A DNA stretch of 64,000 bases from CAWJKP01 sp963843465 (GTDB taxonomy: Bacteria; Planctomycetota; Planctomycetia; Pirellulales; Thermoguttaceae), in NCBI GenBank assembly GCA_963843465.1, contig CAWJKP010000001.1:868001-932000 (forward strand). Reading direction: 5' to 3'. The stretch's first letter is position 1. Each line of letters begins with the position of its first letter. Both the position numbers and the translations under genes were made by a program. Below the pieces are notes generated by a model. It saw nothing but the letters and a program-made list of their open reading frames with translations. It was not told the DNA's origin and searched no databases. Positions 7,385 to 15,963 of this stretch are shown here, one piece after another.

Positions 7385-8644
7385 ATGCCCGCGGAAATCC
7401 TCGCCATCGGCGACGAAATCACCAGCGGACAACTCCTTGATACCAACAGCCAGTGGCTCAGCCAGAGGCTGGAGGAGTTGGGCGTTCGCGTGCTCTACCA
7501 CGCCACCGTGGGCGACGAGCTGGAGCCGATCGCCGAGGTCTTCCGCCAGGCGATCGGCCGGGCCGACGTGGTGTTGGCCACCGGTGGACTCGGTCCCACG
7601 GCCGACGACCTGACCCGCGACGCGTTGGCCCGGGCCACCGACCGGCCACTGGTCCTCGATCCGCCGTCGCTGGAGCACATCCGCCGCTTGTTCGCCCGCC
7701 GCGGGCGGCCCATGCCGCCGCAAAACGAGATCCAAGCCATGTTCCCTGCCGGCAGCCGCATGATCCCTAACCCGCACGGAACGGCCCCGGGCATCGCCCT
7801 GGCGGTTCCGCGGGAAGGCCGGCCGCCTTGCCGGATCTACTGTTTCCCGGGCGTGCCGGCCGAAATGCGGCAGATGTGGCAAGAGACGGTCGCCGGCTGG
7901 ATTCTGGACGGATTGGCAATCCGTCCTACGGGCCAGCGGACTATCCAGCACCGCAAAATCAAGTGCTTCGGCGCCGGCGAAAGTCAGATCGAGTCGATGC
8001 TCCCCGACCTGATCCGCCGCGGCCGGATTCCCCGCGTGGGCATCAACGCCAGCCAGGCGACGATCATCCTGCGGATCACCGCCGAAGGCGACTCGCCCGA
8101 CGCCTGCCGCCAGTCCATCGAGCCCACGGCCCAGCTCATCTACCGGAGCCTCGGCTCGCTGGTCTTCGGCGAAGGCGACGACGATCTGCAAGACGCTGTC
8201 GTCCGCTTGCTCCGCCAGCGGCGGATGACCCTGGCCAGCATCGAATGGGGAACCACCGGTCTGGTGGCCGGCTTGCTCGGCGGCGTGCCCGGGTCCGGCG
8301 ACGTCTTCCGCGGTGGGATCGTGGCGACCGGAGCCGACGCGCTGGCCCGGCTCGTTCGTCTTCCGCCCGGGCTGGACCCGGCGGTCGAGGCCCAAGCCGA
8401 GCCGTTGGTGCGGGCAATGGCCGCGGCCTGCCGCGAGTCGCTGGCCGCGGACCTGGCCGTGGCCGTCGGTCCGGTTCCGCCGTCAGATCCCCCGGCAGCC
8501 GAGCCCAAACCGCTCTACTTCGCCTTGGCCGGGCCGTCAGGCATTCGCGTCAAGTCCACTCCCTACACGGCCCATCCCGACCTGCTGCGAGTCCTCTCCG
8601 CCAAGTACGCCCTGAACCTCGTCCGCCTGGTGCTGCTTGGGTAG
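7385..8644 (+). CDS. cinA: CinA-family protein (MoCF domain plus C-terminal CinA/amidase domain)
   Basis: The N-terminal MoCF-type domain shows GDEITSGQLLDTNS and GGLGPTADDLT (residues 1-170). The C-terminal half matches the CinA domain, which in homologues has NMN deamidase activity in pyridine-nucleotide recycling. Length, 419 residues, is normal. Between the domains, residues about 174-181 (LDGLAIRP) are encoded by a 21-bp palindrome found elsewhere in the window as an intergenic repeat, so the linker was extended in frame by a repeat. A TATAAT lies at 7331-7336, about 50 bases before the ATG. The C-terminal nucleophile region looks diverged. Confidence 0.9.
   Translation: MPAEILAIGDEITSGQLLDTNSQWLSQRLEELGVRVLYHATVGDELEPIAEVFRQAIGRADVVLATGGLGPTADDLTRDALARATDRPLVLDPPSLEHIRRLFARRGRPMPPQNEIQAMFPAGSRMIPNPHGTAPGIALAVPREGRPPCRIYCFPGVPAEMRQMWQETVAGWILDGLAIRPTGQRTIQHRKIKCFGAGESQIESMLPDLIRRGRIPRVGINASQATIILRITAEGDSPDACRQSIEPTAQLIYRSLGSLVFGEGDDDLQDAVVRLLRQRRMTLASIEWGTTGLVAGLLGGVPGSGDVFRGGIVATGADALARLVRLPPGLDPAVEAQAEPLVRAMAAACRESLAADLAVAVGPVPPSDPPAAEPKPLYFALAGPSGIRVKSTPYTAHPDLLRVLSAKYALNLVRLVLLG
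7906..7926. repeat. Palindromic repeat GGACGGATTGGCAATCCGTCC inside cinA
   Basis: A 21-bp perfect palindrome apart from the centre base. The same sequence is intergenic at 20554-20574, and a one-mismatch version is at 23424-23444. Confidence 0.9.
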
Positions 8645-8899
8645 AAGAAGTGGTCAGTCGCCAATGGTCAGAAGGGCGATAAGAGATAAGGGATAAGAGA
8701 TAAGAGATAAGGGAAAAACGGGACCTTCTCTCATCCTTCATCATCTCTTATCTCTCATCCCTCATCCCTCAACCCCTTCACCACGGACCACTCCCTTTTG
8801 GCAAAATTGGCAGCTTTGGGGTTTTCTGCGGGCGAGCCAACAGCGACAATTAGGAGCAGCAAAGGGTCTGTCCCCTTCTCCCATGCGAGGAGCTTGAGA
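8645..8899. repeat. GATAAG-rich intergenic stretch with 12-bp inverted repeat
   Basis: Near-tandem GATAAGAGATAAGGG units fill 8678-8713. The reverse-complement form fills 8741-8771. GAGATAAGAGAT (8697-8708) and ATCTCTTATCTC (8743-8754) can pair as a 12-bp stem, which might end cinA transcription. The rest holds no gene except a non-preferred upstream extension of the next frame. Confidence 0.6.
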
Positions 8900-11701
8900 A
8901 TGAACGTCACTTGGTTTACCTGTTTTCGGCACGAGGTTGCTTCCAGTCCGGCAGGGGGTACGGTTGGCCGCCGCTCGCCGTGGGGAAGCCGTTTTGGGCT
9001 ATTGGCCCTGACGTTGCTGGCGTGGGCGGCAGAGATCGGTCCGGCATGGGCGCAGATCCGCGCCGATGCACTGGCCGGCGAGCCGTTTGGGGTCGGCCGG
9101 GTCGAGCTGCGTCTGCCCCCGGACATGCTGCCGGAAGAGATGGGCCTGTCCGGCATCGGGCTGACCGAGAAGGACGGCCGCGTGCTCTACCCGGCTGTCG
9201 AGAAGCGATTGCTGCGAACGGCGATCCGCGACCTGCTCAACCGTCCGCAGGTAGCGGTCATCTATTTCCTCTTCCAAGGAAACGCCCCGCTGACGCTCAC
9301 GGTCCAATCCCGCGTCCCGCAGACCTTCGTCCTGCCGCCAGCCAACTCGCCGCAGGGCCCGGGGGCTCTCTTGGGCGAGTGGTGGCGAGCGTACAACGCC
9401 CGGCCGGGTCTCACCGAGCGATCGGCCGATTATCCGCCCTTGGTGGAGAATTACCTCCGCGCGTCGTTGGCCCAGCGGCTGGGCCTGCCGCCGGTGGATC
9501 GCCGCTCGGAGAAGCCCTGGCAGCAGCAGATCCAACAGGAGCTGGGCATCGCCCTGGCCGCCGAGCCGATCCTGCTGGCGATGCAGCGGGACCGCTTCCA
9601 GGGCGATCCGGCCCTGGCCGAGTCGGCTGACCAGCCGCTGCCGCCGCCGATCCCCGTCCCGCCCCTGGAGTTGCCGCCTCCGCTGGCCGGCGTCCAGGTC
9701 GAGCCGCTGGCGATGCATGTGCCGGCCCACTGTTTCTACGTGCGGTTCGGCAGCTTCACCAACTTCCTTTGGCTCCAGGACACGCTGGCACTCTGGGGCG
9801 GCGATCTGCGGAACCTGGTCCTGCTCCGCGGACTGGACTTCGAGAACAGCCGGCGAATCGAGAATCAACTGGTGATCCGGCAGACGGAGCTCGGCCGGCT
9901 CCTGGGCGAGTCGGTGATCGCCGACGTGGCACTGATCGGCACCGACCTCTCCTTCCAGCAGGGGGCCGCCTTCGGTCTGCTCTTCCAGGCCAGGCACGGC
10001 AATCCGCTGTTTGCCGCCGACCTTCTCCGCCAACGGACGGCCCGGCTGCAAAAGGGCGACGCCAAGGAGGAAAAGGTCACGCTTTACGGCAAGCAGGTTT
10101 CGCTCTTGACCTCGACCGACGGCAGCGTCCACTCCTACTACGCGGTCGATGGCGACTACCACTTCGTCACTACCTCGCGGACCCTGGCCCGGCGATTCCT
10201 CGAAACGGCCGACGGCCGTGGGTCGTTGGGCTCGCTGCCCGAGTTCCGCCGCGCGCGGGCGATCATGCCGCTGGATCGCGGCGACGCGGTCTTCGTCTAC
10301 CTTTCCGACGAATTTTTCCAGAACCTTGTCAGCCCGGCCTACCGCATCGAGACGCAGCGGCGGATGCAGGCCCTGGCCGACCTCGAGCTGGTGCAGTTGG
10401 CGGTCTTGGACGCGGCGACCGAAGGCAAGCGCGGCGGGAGCATCGAGGCGCTGGTTGCCGGCGGCTACCTGCCGGCCGGTTTTGGCAAAAGGCCCGACGG
10501 AAGCTGCACGCTCTTGACCGGGGGCGAGGCGGTCGATTCGGTCCGCGGGCATCGCGGCCGCTTCCTGCCCGTCCCCGACGTGCCGCTGGGCAAGGTCACT
10601 CCCAGCGAGCAGGCGGCCTACGCGCGGTTCGCCGAGGTCTATCAGTCGAACTGGGGACGGCTCGACCCGGTGCTGGTCGGCATCCGGCGTCACAGCGAGG
10701 CCCTTGGGCTGGAGCGGATCGAGATCGACGCCCGCATGACGCCCATCGACAAGCGGAACTTCGAGAACCTCAAGCGCTTCGCCGGCCCGGCCGACCAGAA
10801 GCGGATGGCTCCCGTGCCCGGCAATGCCGTCTCGGCCGAGTTGATCCTGCCCACCCAGCGGCTCTTTGCCGGCGTGCAAGGTCTTGGGCCCGGGTTGCCC
10901 GCCACGCAAAACGACGCCTTCTCCTTCTCGGCCCCTTCGCTGCCCTCGTTCTCGTTCCCGTCCTCGTCGATCAGCATCTTGGGCGTGATGCCGTTGGGAT
11001 ACGTAGGCTCGATCGGCAACCCGTTCCTCTTGGGGCTTATCGCTAGCGGCGGACCGGCCCCCAACGAGGTCCAAGGCTTCTCGGTCGGCCCACTCGGACT
11101 GACGAGTTATCACAACGGGCTGGTGACTGCCTATTCCTTCCAGCGGGAGCTGCTGCAACAGGTAGCCCCGCGGTTGCAGCTTGTCGACGCCCCACGGCCG
11201 GCGCAAATGCGGCTGGAGGCGAACGACCTATCCCACGACCGCATGGCCCCGATCGTCAACAGCCTGGCCTACGCCCGCACGCGCCTGACCTCCGAGGGCA
11301 ATCTCCGTCTGCTGCACTCGCTTCAGCAGCAGTTGCATGTGCCCGGCCCGCACGCCAAGGAAGCCGCCGAGCTGCTGCTGGACGCGCGCTTGATCGACCC
11401 GCTGGGCGGGCAGTACGTCTATCACGGGACGCCGGCGGCCGGCTCTTGGAGCGCGACGAGCCTGGAAGGGAGTCCTCGCGGCCGTCTGTTGGCCGCCTCG
11501 TCGCCTCCGCCCGGCTTCCTGCCGCCGCCCTTGAACTGGTTTCGCGGCCTGTCGCTGGACGCCCTCTTGGACCCCGAGACGCTGACCATCCACGCGTCGG
11601 TCCTGATCCAGAAGCCGGGCAAGCAGTCCAAGCCGTCCAACGGCCGCGTTGCCCCGCCGAGGGTCGAGGAGATCCCCAAGCCGCCGGCGCCGGAAAAGTA
11701 A
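8900..11701 (+). CDS. Large secreted protein of unknown function
   Basis: The 933-residue product is not recognised. ATG 8900 is preferred because AGGAG lies 8 bases upstream and it directly precedes a signal peptide (hydrophobic core about residues 31-46, cleavage after AWA-Q near 51). The frame is open further upstream but that part lacks coding character. A Pro-rich segment (about residues 245-275), a Ser/Phe-rich stretch then a hydrophobic Gly-rich stretch (about 670-720) and a Lys/Pro-rich C-terminus are visible. No catalytic motif stands out. Planctomycetes encode many such extracytoplasmic proteins; a role in the envelope is only a guess. Confidence 0.75.
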   Translation: MNVTWFTCFRHEVASSPAGGTVGRRSPWGSRFGLLALTLLAWAAEIGPAWAQIRADALAGEPFGVGRVELRLPPDMLPEEMGLSGIGLTEKDGRVLYPAVEKRLLRTAIRDLLNRPQVAVIYFLFQGNAPLTLTVQSRVPQTFVLPPANSPQGPGALLGEWWRAYNARPGLTERSADYPPLVENYLRASLAQRLGLPPVDRRSEKPWQQQIQQELGIALAAEPILLAMQRDRFQGDPALAESADQPLPPPIPVPPLELPPPLAGVQVEPLAMHVPAHCFYVRFGSFTNFLWLQDTLALWGGDLRNLVLLRGLDFENSRRIENQLVIRQTELGRLLGESVIADVALIGTDLSFQQGAAFGLLFQARHGNPLFAADLLRQRTARLQKGDAKEEKVTLYGKQVSLLTSTDGSVHSYYAVDGDYHFVTTSRTLARRFLETADGRGSLGSLPEFRRARAIMPLDRGDAVFVYLSDEFFQNLVSPAYRIETQRRMQALADLELVQLAVLDAATEGKRGGSIEALVAGGYLPAGFGKRPDGSCTLLTGGEAVDSVRGHRGRFLPVPDVPLGKVTPSEQAAYARFAEVYQSNWGRLDPVLVGIRRHSEALGLERIEIDARMTPIDKRNFENLKRFAGPADQKRMAPVPGNAVSAELILPTQRLFAGVQGLGPGLPATQNDAFSFSAPSLPSFSFPSSSISILGVMPLGYVGSIGNPFLLGLIASGGPAPNEVQGFSVGPLGLTSYHNGLVTAYSFQRELLQQVAPRLQLVDAPRPAQMRLEANDLSHDRMAPIVNSLAYARTRLTSEGNLRLLHSLQQQLHVPGPHAKEAAELLLDARLIDPLGGQYVYHGTPAAGSWSATSLEGSPRGRLLAASSPPPGFLPPPLNWFRGLSLDALLDPETLTIHASVLIQKPGKQSKPSNGRVAPPRVEEIPKPPAPEK

Positions 11702-11760
11702 GGGCCTGTGAAACAAGAAGTTGGGCACATGTGAAAGAGCAACGAAGCGAAGCGCCGTTG

Positions 11761-11815
11761 GTAGTCCCGCCTTTAGGCGGTCTTGCCGCGGATTTCCGGC
11801 TAAAGCCGGTACTAC
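11761..11815. repeat. Double-hairpin intergenic repeat
   Basis: CCGCCTTTAGGCGG (11767-11780) and CCGGCTAAAGCCGG (11796-11809) are two perfect 14-bp palindromes, framed by GTAGT and ACTAC. It lies just after the large secreted-protein gene and resembles planctomycete REP-like elements. Confidence 0.75.
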
Positions 11816-11844
11816 GAACTTGTCCCCTTTTTCCCAGCCGAGTG

Positions 11845-12084
11845 TTAGGACGCTGCCCAAGTGTCGGCTGCGGCCATGACCTGGTCGATCGCTTGGATCG
11901 TGCGGTGGTGCGTGTTGGCCTCGCCCGGGACGGCGGCCAACTGCCAGCGAGAGATTTCCAGCGGAGAGGCCGTGGTGAGTTCGCGCCTTTCAAGGCATTC
12001 GAACCGTGAGCAACGGGTGCGGCGAAGGTCCTGCCTTGTGGTCAATGACGGCTTCCGGGCGGGGCTGAAGAGCTTGGCGAACAT
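11845..12084 (-). CDS. Short protein with planctomycete surface-protein N-terminal motif
   Basis: The 79-residue frame starts at an ATG with AGGA eight bases upstream. Near residue 30 it has RFECLERREL, which resembles the conserved LExRxLLS motif at the start of many large planctomycete extracellular proteins. Here the protein ends soon after, so it may be a free-standing short protein or the remnant of a larger surface protein. It is convergent with the large secreted protein. Confidence 0.4.
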   Translation of the reverse strand: MFAKLFSPARKPSLTTRQDLRRTRCSRFECLERRELTTASPLEISRWQLAAVPGEANTHHRTIQAIDQVMAAADTWAAS

Positions 12085-12437
12085 GGGGCTTGTCCTTTCG
12101 GATGACGATGAATTGGGGGGTCTTTTCGCGTACAACTTGCCTCCGAGTTAAGCAACGGAATCCGCAACCGAAACGAACGAATGGTGGCCGGTTGTTCTTG
12201 CTTCGACGCCTGGAGCCGCCGGCCCGACCGCGGGACCCACGCATCGATCTTCGGACGCAACTGCTTGACAGCACGGCATTTCCACCGGGTCGCCTTGATG
12301 ACCATGGTGGCCATGGTCGCGGAGATCCTTTTCCTGGCTGCCGTTGACAGCTCGCGTTACTTTTTCCCCTCGGTGGACTACAATGGAGCCCACCAACACG
12401 ATCCTTTCTTGGTCTAATTTTCCAGCCGGGGGATGTC
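12085..12437. other. Intergenic region before the ECF sigma gene
   Basis: No convincing gene. TTGACA at 12344 and TACAAT at 12379 are present but 29 bases apart, too far to be one promoter. A repeated CCATGGT motif lies at 12302-12318. Confidence 0.35.
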
Positions 12438-13025
12438 ATGGCCGAGGAAAGCTCCTTTGCACAACTGCTGCTCCAGGTGCGCGACGGCGACCAGCAAGCC
12501 GCGGCCGAGCTGCTGCGGGTCTACGAGCCGTACATCCGCCGCGTGGTGCGAATGCGGCTGACCGATTCCCGCTTGCGCCGCCAGTTCGATAGCATCGACT
12601 TCTGCCAGTCGGTCATGGGCGACTTCTTCGTCCGCGTTGCCCTGGGGCAGTTCGACCTGCAATCGCCCGGTCAACTTATCAGCCTGTTGGCCAAAATGGC
12701 ACGCAACAAGGTGATCGATCGTGCGCGGTGCCAGCAAGCCGCGCGGCGGGACGTTGGGCGGTTGGAACCCGGCGGGCTGGATGACGGCGCCATCGCCGGA
12801 ACCGATCCGACGCCGTCGCGGATAGCTTCCGGCAAGGAATTGCTCGACCTGGTCCGCGCCCGGCTGACGGAGAAAGACCGCTACCTGGCGGGCGAGCGCG
12901 CTGCGGGACGAACGTGGCAGGAACTGGCCGACGAACTTGGCGAAAACGCCGACGCCTTACGCATGCGCTTGTCGCGAGCGCTGAACCAGGTGGGAGCCGA
13001 GGTTGGACTTTCGATCATGGACTGA
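12438..13025 (+). CDS. ECF-type RNA polymerase sigma factor (planctomycete subgroup)
   Basis: The 195-residue protein contains a sigma region 2 part (about residues 20-105, with DFCQSVMGDFF and MARNKVIDRAR) and a region 4 HTH (about 140-190, TWQELADELGENADALRMRLSRAL). It would direct polymerase to a small set of promoters. ATG 12438 follows GGGG-rich sequence, and the protein has the usual length. The next gene, 64 bases downstream on the same strand, encodes a membrane protein that could be its regulator or a target, but no zinc-binding anti-sigma motif is seen there. Confidence 0.9.
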   Translation: MAEESSFAQLLLQVRDGDQQAAAELLRVYEPYIRRVVRMRLTDSRLRRQFDSIDFCQSVMGDFFVRVALGQFDLQSPGQLISLLAKMARNKVIDRARCQQAARRDVGRLEPGGLDDGAIAGTDPTPSRIASGKELLDLVRARLTEKDRYLAGERAAGRTWQELADELGENADALRMRLSRALNQVGAEVGLSIMD

Positions 13026-13089
13026 GGCGGCTTGAAGGGCCGGAGTGCGGCGTCGAAGCAAGACAAGGCTGCCGGCGGGGAGCTTTCCA

Positions 13090-14475
13090 ATGAGGCTGAT
13101 TTGCTGGTCGCTGGTCGCGGTCGCCGGTCTGGCGATCATGGCATGGACCCATTTCACCTACATGCGCACCGATCCGGCGGCGCCTTGGTCGTCCGGGCTG
13201 ATCTACCTGGGCCGTGACCTGCGCAACGCGCCGCGTCGGCCCATCGAGTTCCAGAATCTTCCGTCAACCGCCCGCGAGCTCCCGCCGGGTCCGATCGGTG
13301 CCGCTCTGCTCATGGCTTTGGGCGGCCCAAGCGAGGCACGCCAGCGCAGCCTCTCCGGACGGTTGTGTGAGAAGCTGTTGCTGCTGGACCCGAAAGACGC
13401 CGGGATCGGCGAAGAGTCGCTCCAGAGCGGCCGACTGCCCCGCGCCGGACACGATGAAGTGCTGGCCGGCTACCAGGCGACGGCCAAAGAGCGGCTGGCC
13501 GCGGCGGGCCGTCAATTCACCGTGGTGGGTGTTCTGCGGCGCGACGTGGCGCTGTTGGCGGATTGCTACCTGGTGCCACCGCACGATCGGGTGGCCCCCG
13601 TGTTCACTGCCGACGCGGCGATCCACTCGGCCTGGCTGCTGCAACTGACCAACGCCGAGCGGCACGATCGCGAAGTGCACCGCAAACTCGCAGCGCTTTT
13701 CCCAAGCGAACAATTCGTCGCCGTCGCCGCGATGGTCCGCGCCGACCGCCGGCCCTATTACCTGTACCTGGCGGGCGAGGCAGTCCTGCTCTTGGGCGGC
13801 TCCCTGGCTTTGATGGTGCTTTACCGGGCGATGGCGCCGCGGATCCGCTGGAGCGTGCTCCACGACCCGCTGGCCGAGCTTGCCGCGCGGCCCAAGCTGC
13901 TGGGCGCCTTGCACCTCGTCTATTTCGGGTTGATGCTGGCGGCCTCCGTGGTGATCTACGATTTCCCTGAGCTGCAAATGGGCCTGTTGTCGGTTGTGCA
14001 TGGGGCGTTCACCGAGCCGAACAGCCCGGTGGCGGCGGTGGGCAAGGCCTACGGCAGCCAGAACATCGCCTGGGCGGCCGCCGTGACCTTCGCCGTCAAC
14101 TTCCTCGGCGGCTCGACCGCCATGATCACCGTCCCCTCGCTCCTCGTGCCGGGCAGCGGCACTCTGACGGCCTGCCTTCGAGCGACCGCTTGGGGCCTGC
14201 TGCTTGCACCGGCATTCGCCGCGCTTTCCCTGGCCATGCTTGCCCACGCCGGCACGGTGTTGTTGGAGGGCGAAGGCTACATCCTCGCCGCGTTCTTCGG
14301 CCTGTTGGTCCCGATCTACTTGTTCGAGCGCCAGAAGGGCGCCGCCCTGCCAAGCCGCTACGGGCGCGCGCTTTTGATCAACTTGAAGGCGTTGACGCTG
14401 GTGGCCGTCGTTCTCTTGACGGCAGCTTGCTACGAAGCAACGGAAGTGATCCTGATGATGAAGTACGGAGGATGA
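13090..14475 (+). CDS. Polytopic membrane protein of unknown function
   Basis: The 461-residue protein starts with a membrane segment (about residues 3-20). A soluble extracytoplasmic region of some 200 residues follows, then about six more hydrophobic helices (about 222-244, 272-292, 327-352, 367-388, 396-412, 429-448). The C-terminal half distantly recalls SpoIIM/DUF95 proteins, but the match is weak. ATG 13090 is chosen because GGGGAG lies 7-8 bases before it; an upstream GTG at 13045 lacks a site. It is probably co-transcribed with the preceding sigma factor gene. Confidence 0.75.
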   Translation: MRLICWSLVAVAGLAIMAWTHFTYMRTDPAAPWSSGLIYLGRDLRNAPRRPIEFQNLPSTARELPPGPIGAALLMALGGPSEARQRSLSGRLCEKLLLLDPKDAGIGEESLQSGRLPRAGHDEVLAGYQATAKERLAAAGRQFTVVGVLRRDVALLADCYLVPPHDRVAPVFTADAAIHSAWLLQLTNAERHDREVHRKLAALFPSEQFVAVAAMVRADRRPYYLYLAGEAVLLLGGSLALMVLYRAMAPRIRWSVLHDPLAELAARPKLLGALHLVYFGLMLAASVVIYDFPELQMGLLSVVHGAFTEPNSPVAAVGKAYGSQNIAWAAAVTFAVNFLGGSTAMITVPSLLVPGSGTLTACLRATAWGLLLAPAFAALSLAMLAHAGTVLLEGEGYILAAFFGLLVPIYLFERQKGAALPSRYGRALLINLKALTLVAVVLLTAACYEATEVILMMKYGG

Positions 14476-14612
14476 AGTCGGTGTCGAGGCGCAGCATCAC
14501 TCGCCCTCGGAGTCGACCTGGTTGCGCTACTCACGACCGAGCCGGACGATCTCTGCGATCCCCGATATCTAACGCCTCGGCCGAAGGAGTCGGCCGACAA
14601 GCGGCGTTGCAC
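14476..14612. other. Spacer before mazEF
   Basis: No gene is seen. A CGGCCG-aaggagt-CGGCCG hairpin near 14583-14597 could act as a terminator for the membrane-protein gene, but no T-run follows. Confidence 0.35.
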
Positions 14613-14650
14613 TTGACGCTGCCCGAAAAGAGAATACAATGTAATTACAT
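14613..14650 (+). promoter_or_regulatory. mazEF promoter with perfect 12-bp palindromic operator
   Basis: TTGACG (14613-14618) and TACAAT (14635-14640) are spaced by 16 bases. ATGTAATTACAT at 14639-14650 is a perfect palindrome covering the end of the -10 box and the predicted start of transcription. MazE-type antitoxins autorepress through such sites, so this is the likely MazE/MazEF operator. Confidence 0.65.
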
Positions 14651-14699
14651 GGCGGCAAGCGCGGAATAGCGGACCCTTGGAAGATGCGAAGGTGAGGGA

Positions 14700-14975
14700 A
14701 TGGGCAAGGTCATGAAGTCGCATTTGGTTCGCATCGGAAACTCCCGCGGGGTGCGGATTCCGAAGCTTTGGCTGGAGCAACTCGACTTGGGCGAGGAGGT
14801 GGAAATGCGCGTTGAGGCCGATCAACTGGTCATTTCCTCGGCTCGGCGGCCTCGTCAGGGCTGGGAGGAGCAGTTTCGTGCCATGCACCAGCGCGGCGAC
14901 GATCGGCTGATCGACGGCCGGCTGATCGAAGGATTGCCCGCTTCCACGTGGGATGAGGAAGAGTGGGAGTGGTGA
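14700..14975 (+). CDS. mazE: MazE-type antitoxin (AbrB/SpoVT fold)
   Basis: The N-terminal swapped-hairpin DNA-binding domain is clear: LVRIGNSRGVRIPK at residues 9-22, then ELDLGEEVEM-like spacing and a strand ending VISSARRP. The acidic C-terminus (DEEEWEW) is the part that wraps the toxin. It would neutralise MazF and repress the operon through the palindrome upstream. The 91-residue length is normal. ATG 14700 follows GGTGAGGGA. Its stop overlaps the toxin start (TGATG), giving coupled translation. Confidence 0.92.
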   Translation: MGKVMKSHLVRIGNSRGVRIPKLWLEQLDLGEEVEMRVEADQLVISSARRPRQGWEEQFRAMHQRGDDRLIDGRLIEGLPASTWDEEEWEW

Positions 14976-15292
14976 TGAATCGATTTAACGTCTATCTGGT
15001 CGCCCTCGATCCCACGTTGGGCAGCGAGATCCAGAAGACCCGCCCGTGCGTGATTGTCTCGCCCGACGAGTCCAACCGCCACCTCGCCACGGTTATCGTT
15101 GCCCCCATGACGACCAAGGGTCGCGGCTACCCCACCCGTGTTCCTTGCCGCTTTCAGGGAAAGCGCGGGCAAGTTGTCCTCGACCAGTTGCGGACGCTCG
15201 ACAAGATCCGGCTGGTAAAGCGACTGGGCAGACTCGGCCCCGCCGTTCAAGAGCAAGTTTTAGCGACGTTGGCCGAAATGTTCGCTAGGTGA
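14975..15292 (+). CDS. mazF: MazF/PemK-type endoribonuclease toxin
   Basis: A 105-residue toxin with the family signature: VYLVALDPTLGSEIQKTRPCVIVSPD at the start, VIVAPMTT in the middle and LDQLRTLDKIRL before the final helix. Homologues cleave mRNA at short sequences and arrest growth. The start ATG overlaps the mazE stop codon. The gene looks intact and should be active, so the antitoxin must be functional. It ends against a truncated acetyltransferase gene on the other strand, which suggests that the module entered by insertion there. Confidence 0.92.
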   Translation: MNRFNVYLVALDPTLGSEIQKTRPCVIVSPDESNRHLATVIVAPMTTKGRGYPTRVPCRFQGKRGQVVLDQLRTLDKIRLVKRLGRLGPAVQEQVLATLAEMFAR

Positions 15293-15445
15293 CGGCCGTA
15301 CTGCCATTTCAGCGCGAAGATATTCCTTCGACATATAAGGTTCGTGCCAGCAGTCGGCGGGAATGACGCCGCAATAAGCCTGGGCGGCATCGTTGATGAT
15401 GGCGAGGATCGTGCCGAAGTCGGCGTCGGTGCAAGGGCGGATCAT
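15293..15445 (-). pseudogene. 5' fragment of a GNAT acetyltransferase gene, truncated at mazF
   Basis: The first 48 or so residues read as the start of a GNAT N-acetyltransferase: MIRPCTDADFGTILAIIND, then QAYCGVIPADCWHEPYM and EYLRAEM. The conserved acetyl-CoA-binding part is absent, because similarity stops where the mazF gene ends. The start lies 8 bases after the stop of the DUF1801 gene, so both once formed an operon. The loss most simply reflects insertion of, or recombination with, the mazEF segment. Confidence 0.7.
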
Positions 15446-15453
15446 AGTTGCGT

Positions 15454-15828
15454 CTATTTCTTGGACTTCGCCGTGGCCGCGTTCTCCGCAATCCGTGCCT
15501 TCACCAACTTCCGCACAAGAGCGGCTGGCAGAGGCTTGTCCGCTTGGAAGCGGATCGTGCCCTTGCTCGTCTTGTAAGCCTTGAGTTCTTCCTTGAAGGC
15601 TTCCACGGTGGAGGAACTCATGGGGTAGAAGGCACAATGGTTCGCAGTTGCGCCAAAGGCCACAAGCATTCGTCCGTCGAGTCGAAACGCGGGGAGGCGG
15701 TAGCTGATACACTCCTCGGCCTTCGGGGCTACGGCCTTGATGGTCTTCCGTAGTTTCTCAAGAGCGGCTCGCTTGTCGTCGGGCAACGCTGCGAGGTAAT
15801 TGTCAATGGTCTGCGGTGTGAATTTCAT
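15454..15828 (-). CDS. DUF1801 (YdhG-like) family protein
   Basis: The 124-residue protein has the family pattern of small YdhG/YjdI-like proteins: an N-terminal helix with TIDNYLAALPDDKR, then AEECISYRLPAFRLDGR, and YPMSSSTVEAFKEEL. The fold is related to a frataxin-like domain and the biochemical role is not established. The C-terminus is Lys-rich. It has the normal length and looks intact. It was followed by a GNAT gene that is now only a fragment. Confidence 0.88.
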   Translation of the reverse strand: MKFTPQTIDNYLAALPDDKRAALEKLRKTIKAVAPKAEECISYRLPAFRLDGRMLVAFGATANHCAFYPMSSSTVEAFKEELKAYKTSKGTIRFQADKPLPAALVRKLVKARIAENAATAKSKK

Positions 15829-15963
15829 GTTCCCATACTAGCCCTCGCGGCAGCCTGCTGCAAGTTGCTGCGTGCTTCGCCGTTGGCCCGCCTCCAATAA
15901 TTCAATCTCCCCAGCCCCATAATTGGACTTATCCCCTTTTCATCCCTCGATCTCTCCCGTCAA
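15829..15963. other. Intergenic stretch
   Basis: AT-richer than its neighbours. No gene, strong promoter or repeat was recognised. Confidence 0.35.

Noticed and set aside
8798..8899. Upstream extension of the large secreted protein (start at 8798)
   Set aside because: The added 34 residues lack similarity to a signal peptide, and AGGAG precedes the internal ATG 8900.
12344..12384. TTGACA and TACAAT before the ECF sigma gene
   Set aside because: 29-base spacing is too long for one promoter.
15260..15712. 150-codon minus-strand frame across the GNAT fragment
   Set aside because: Its first part is a shadow of the DUF1801 gene; only the inner GNAT start is meaningful.
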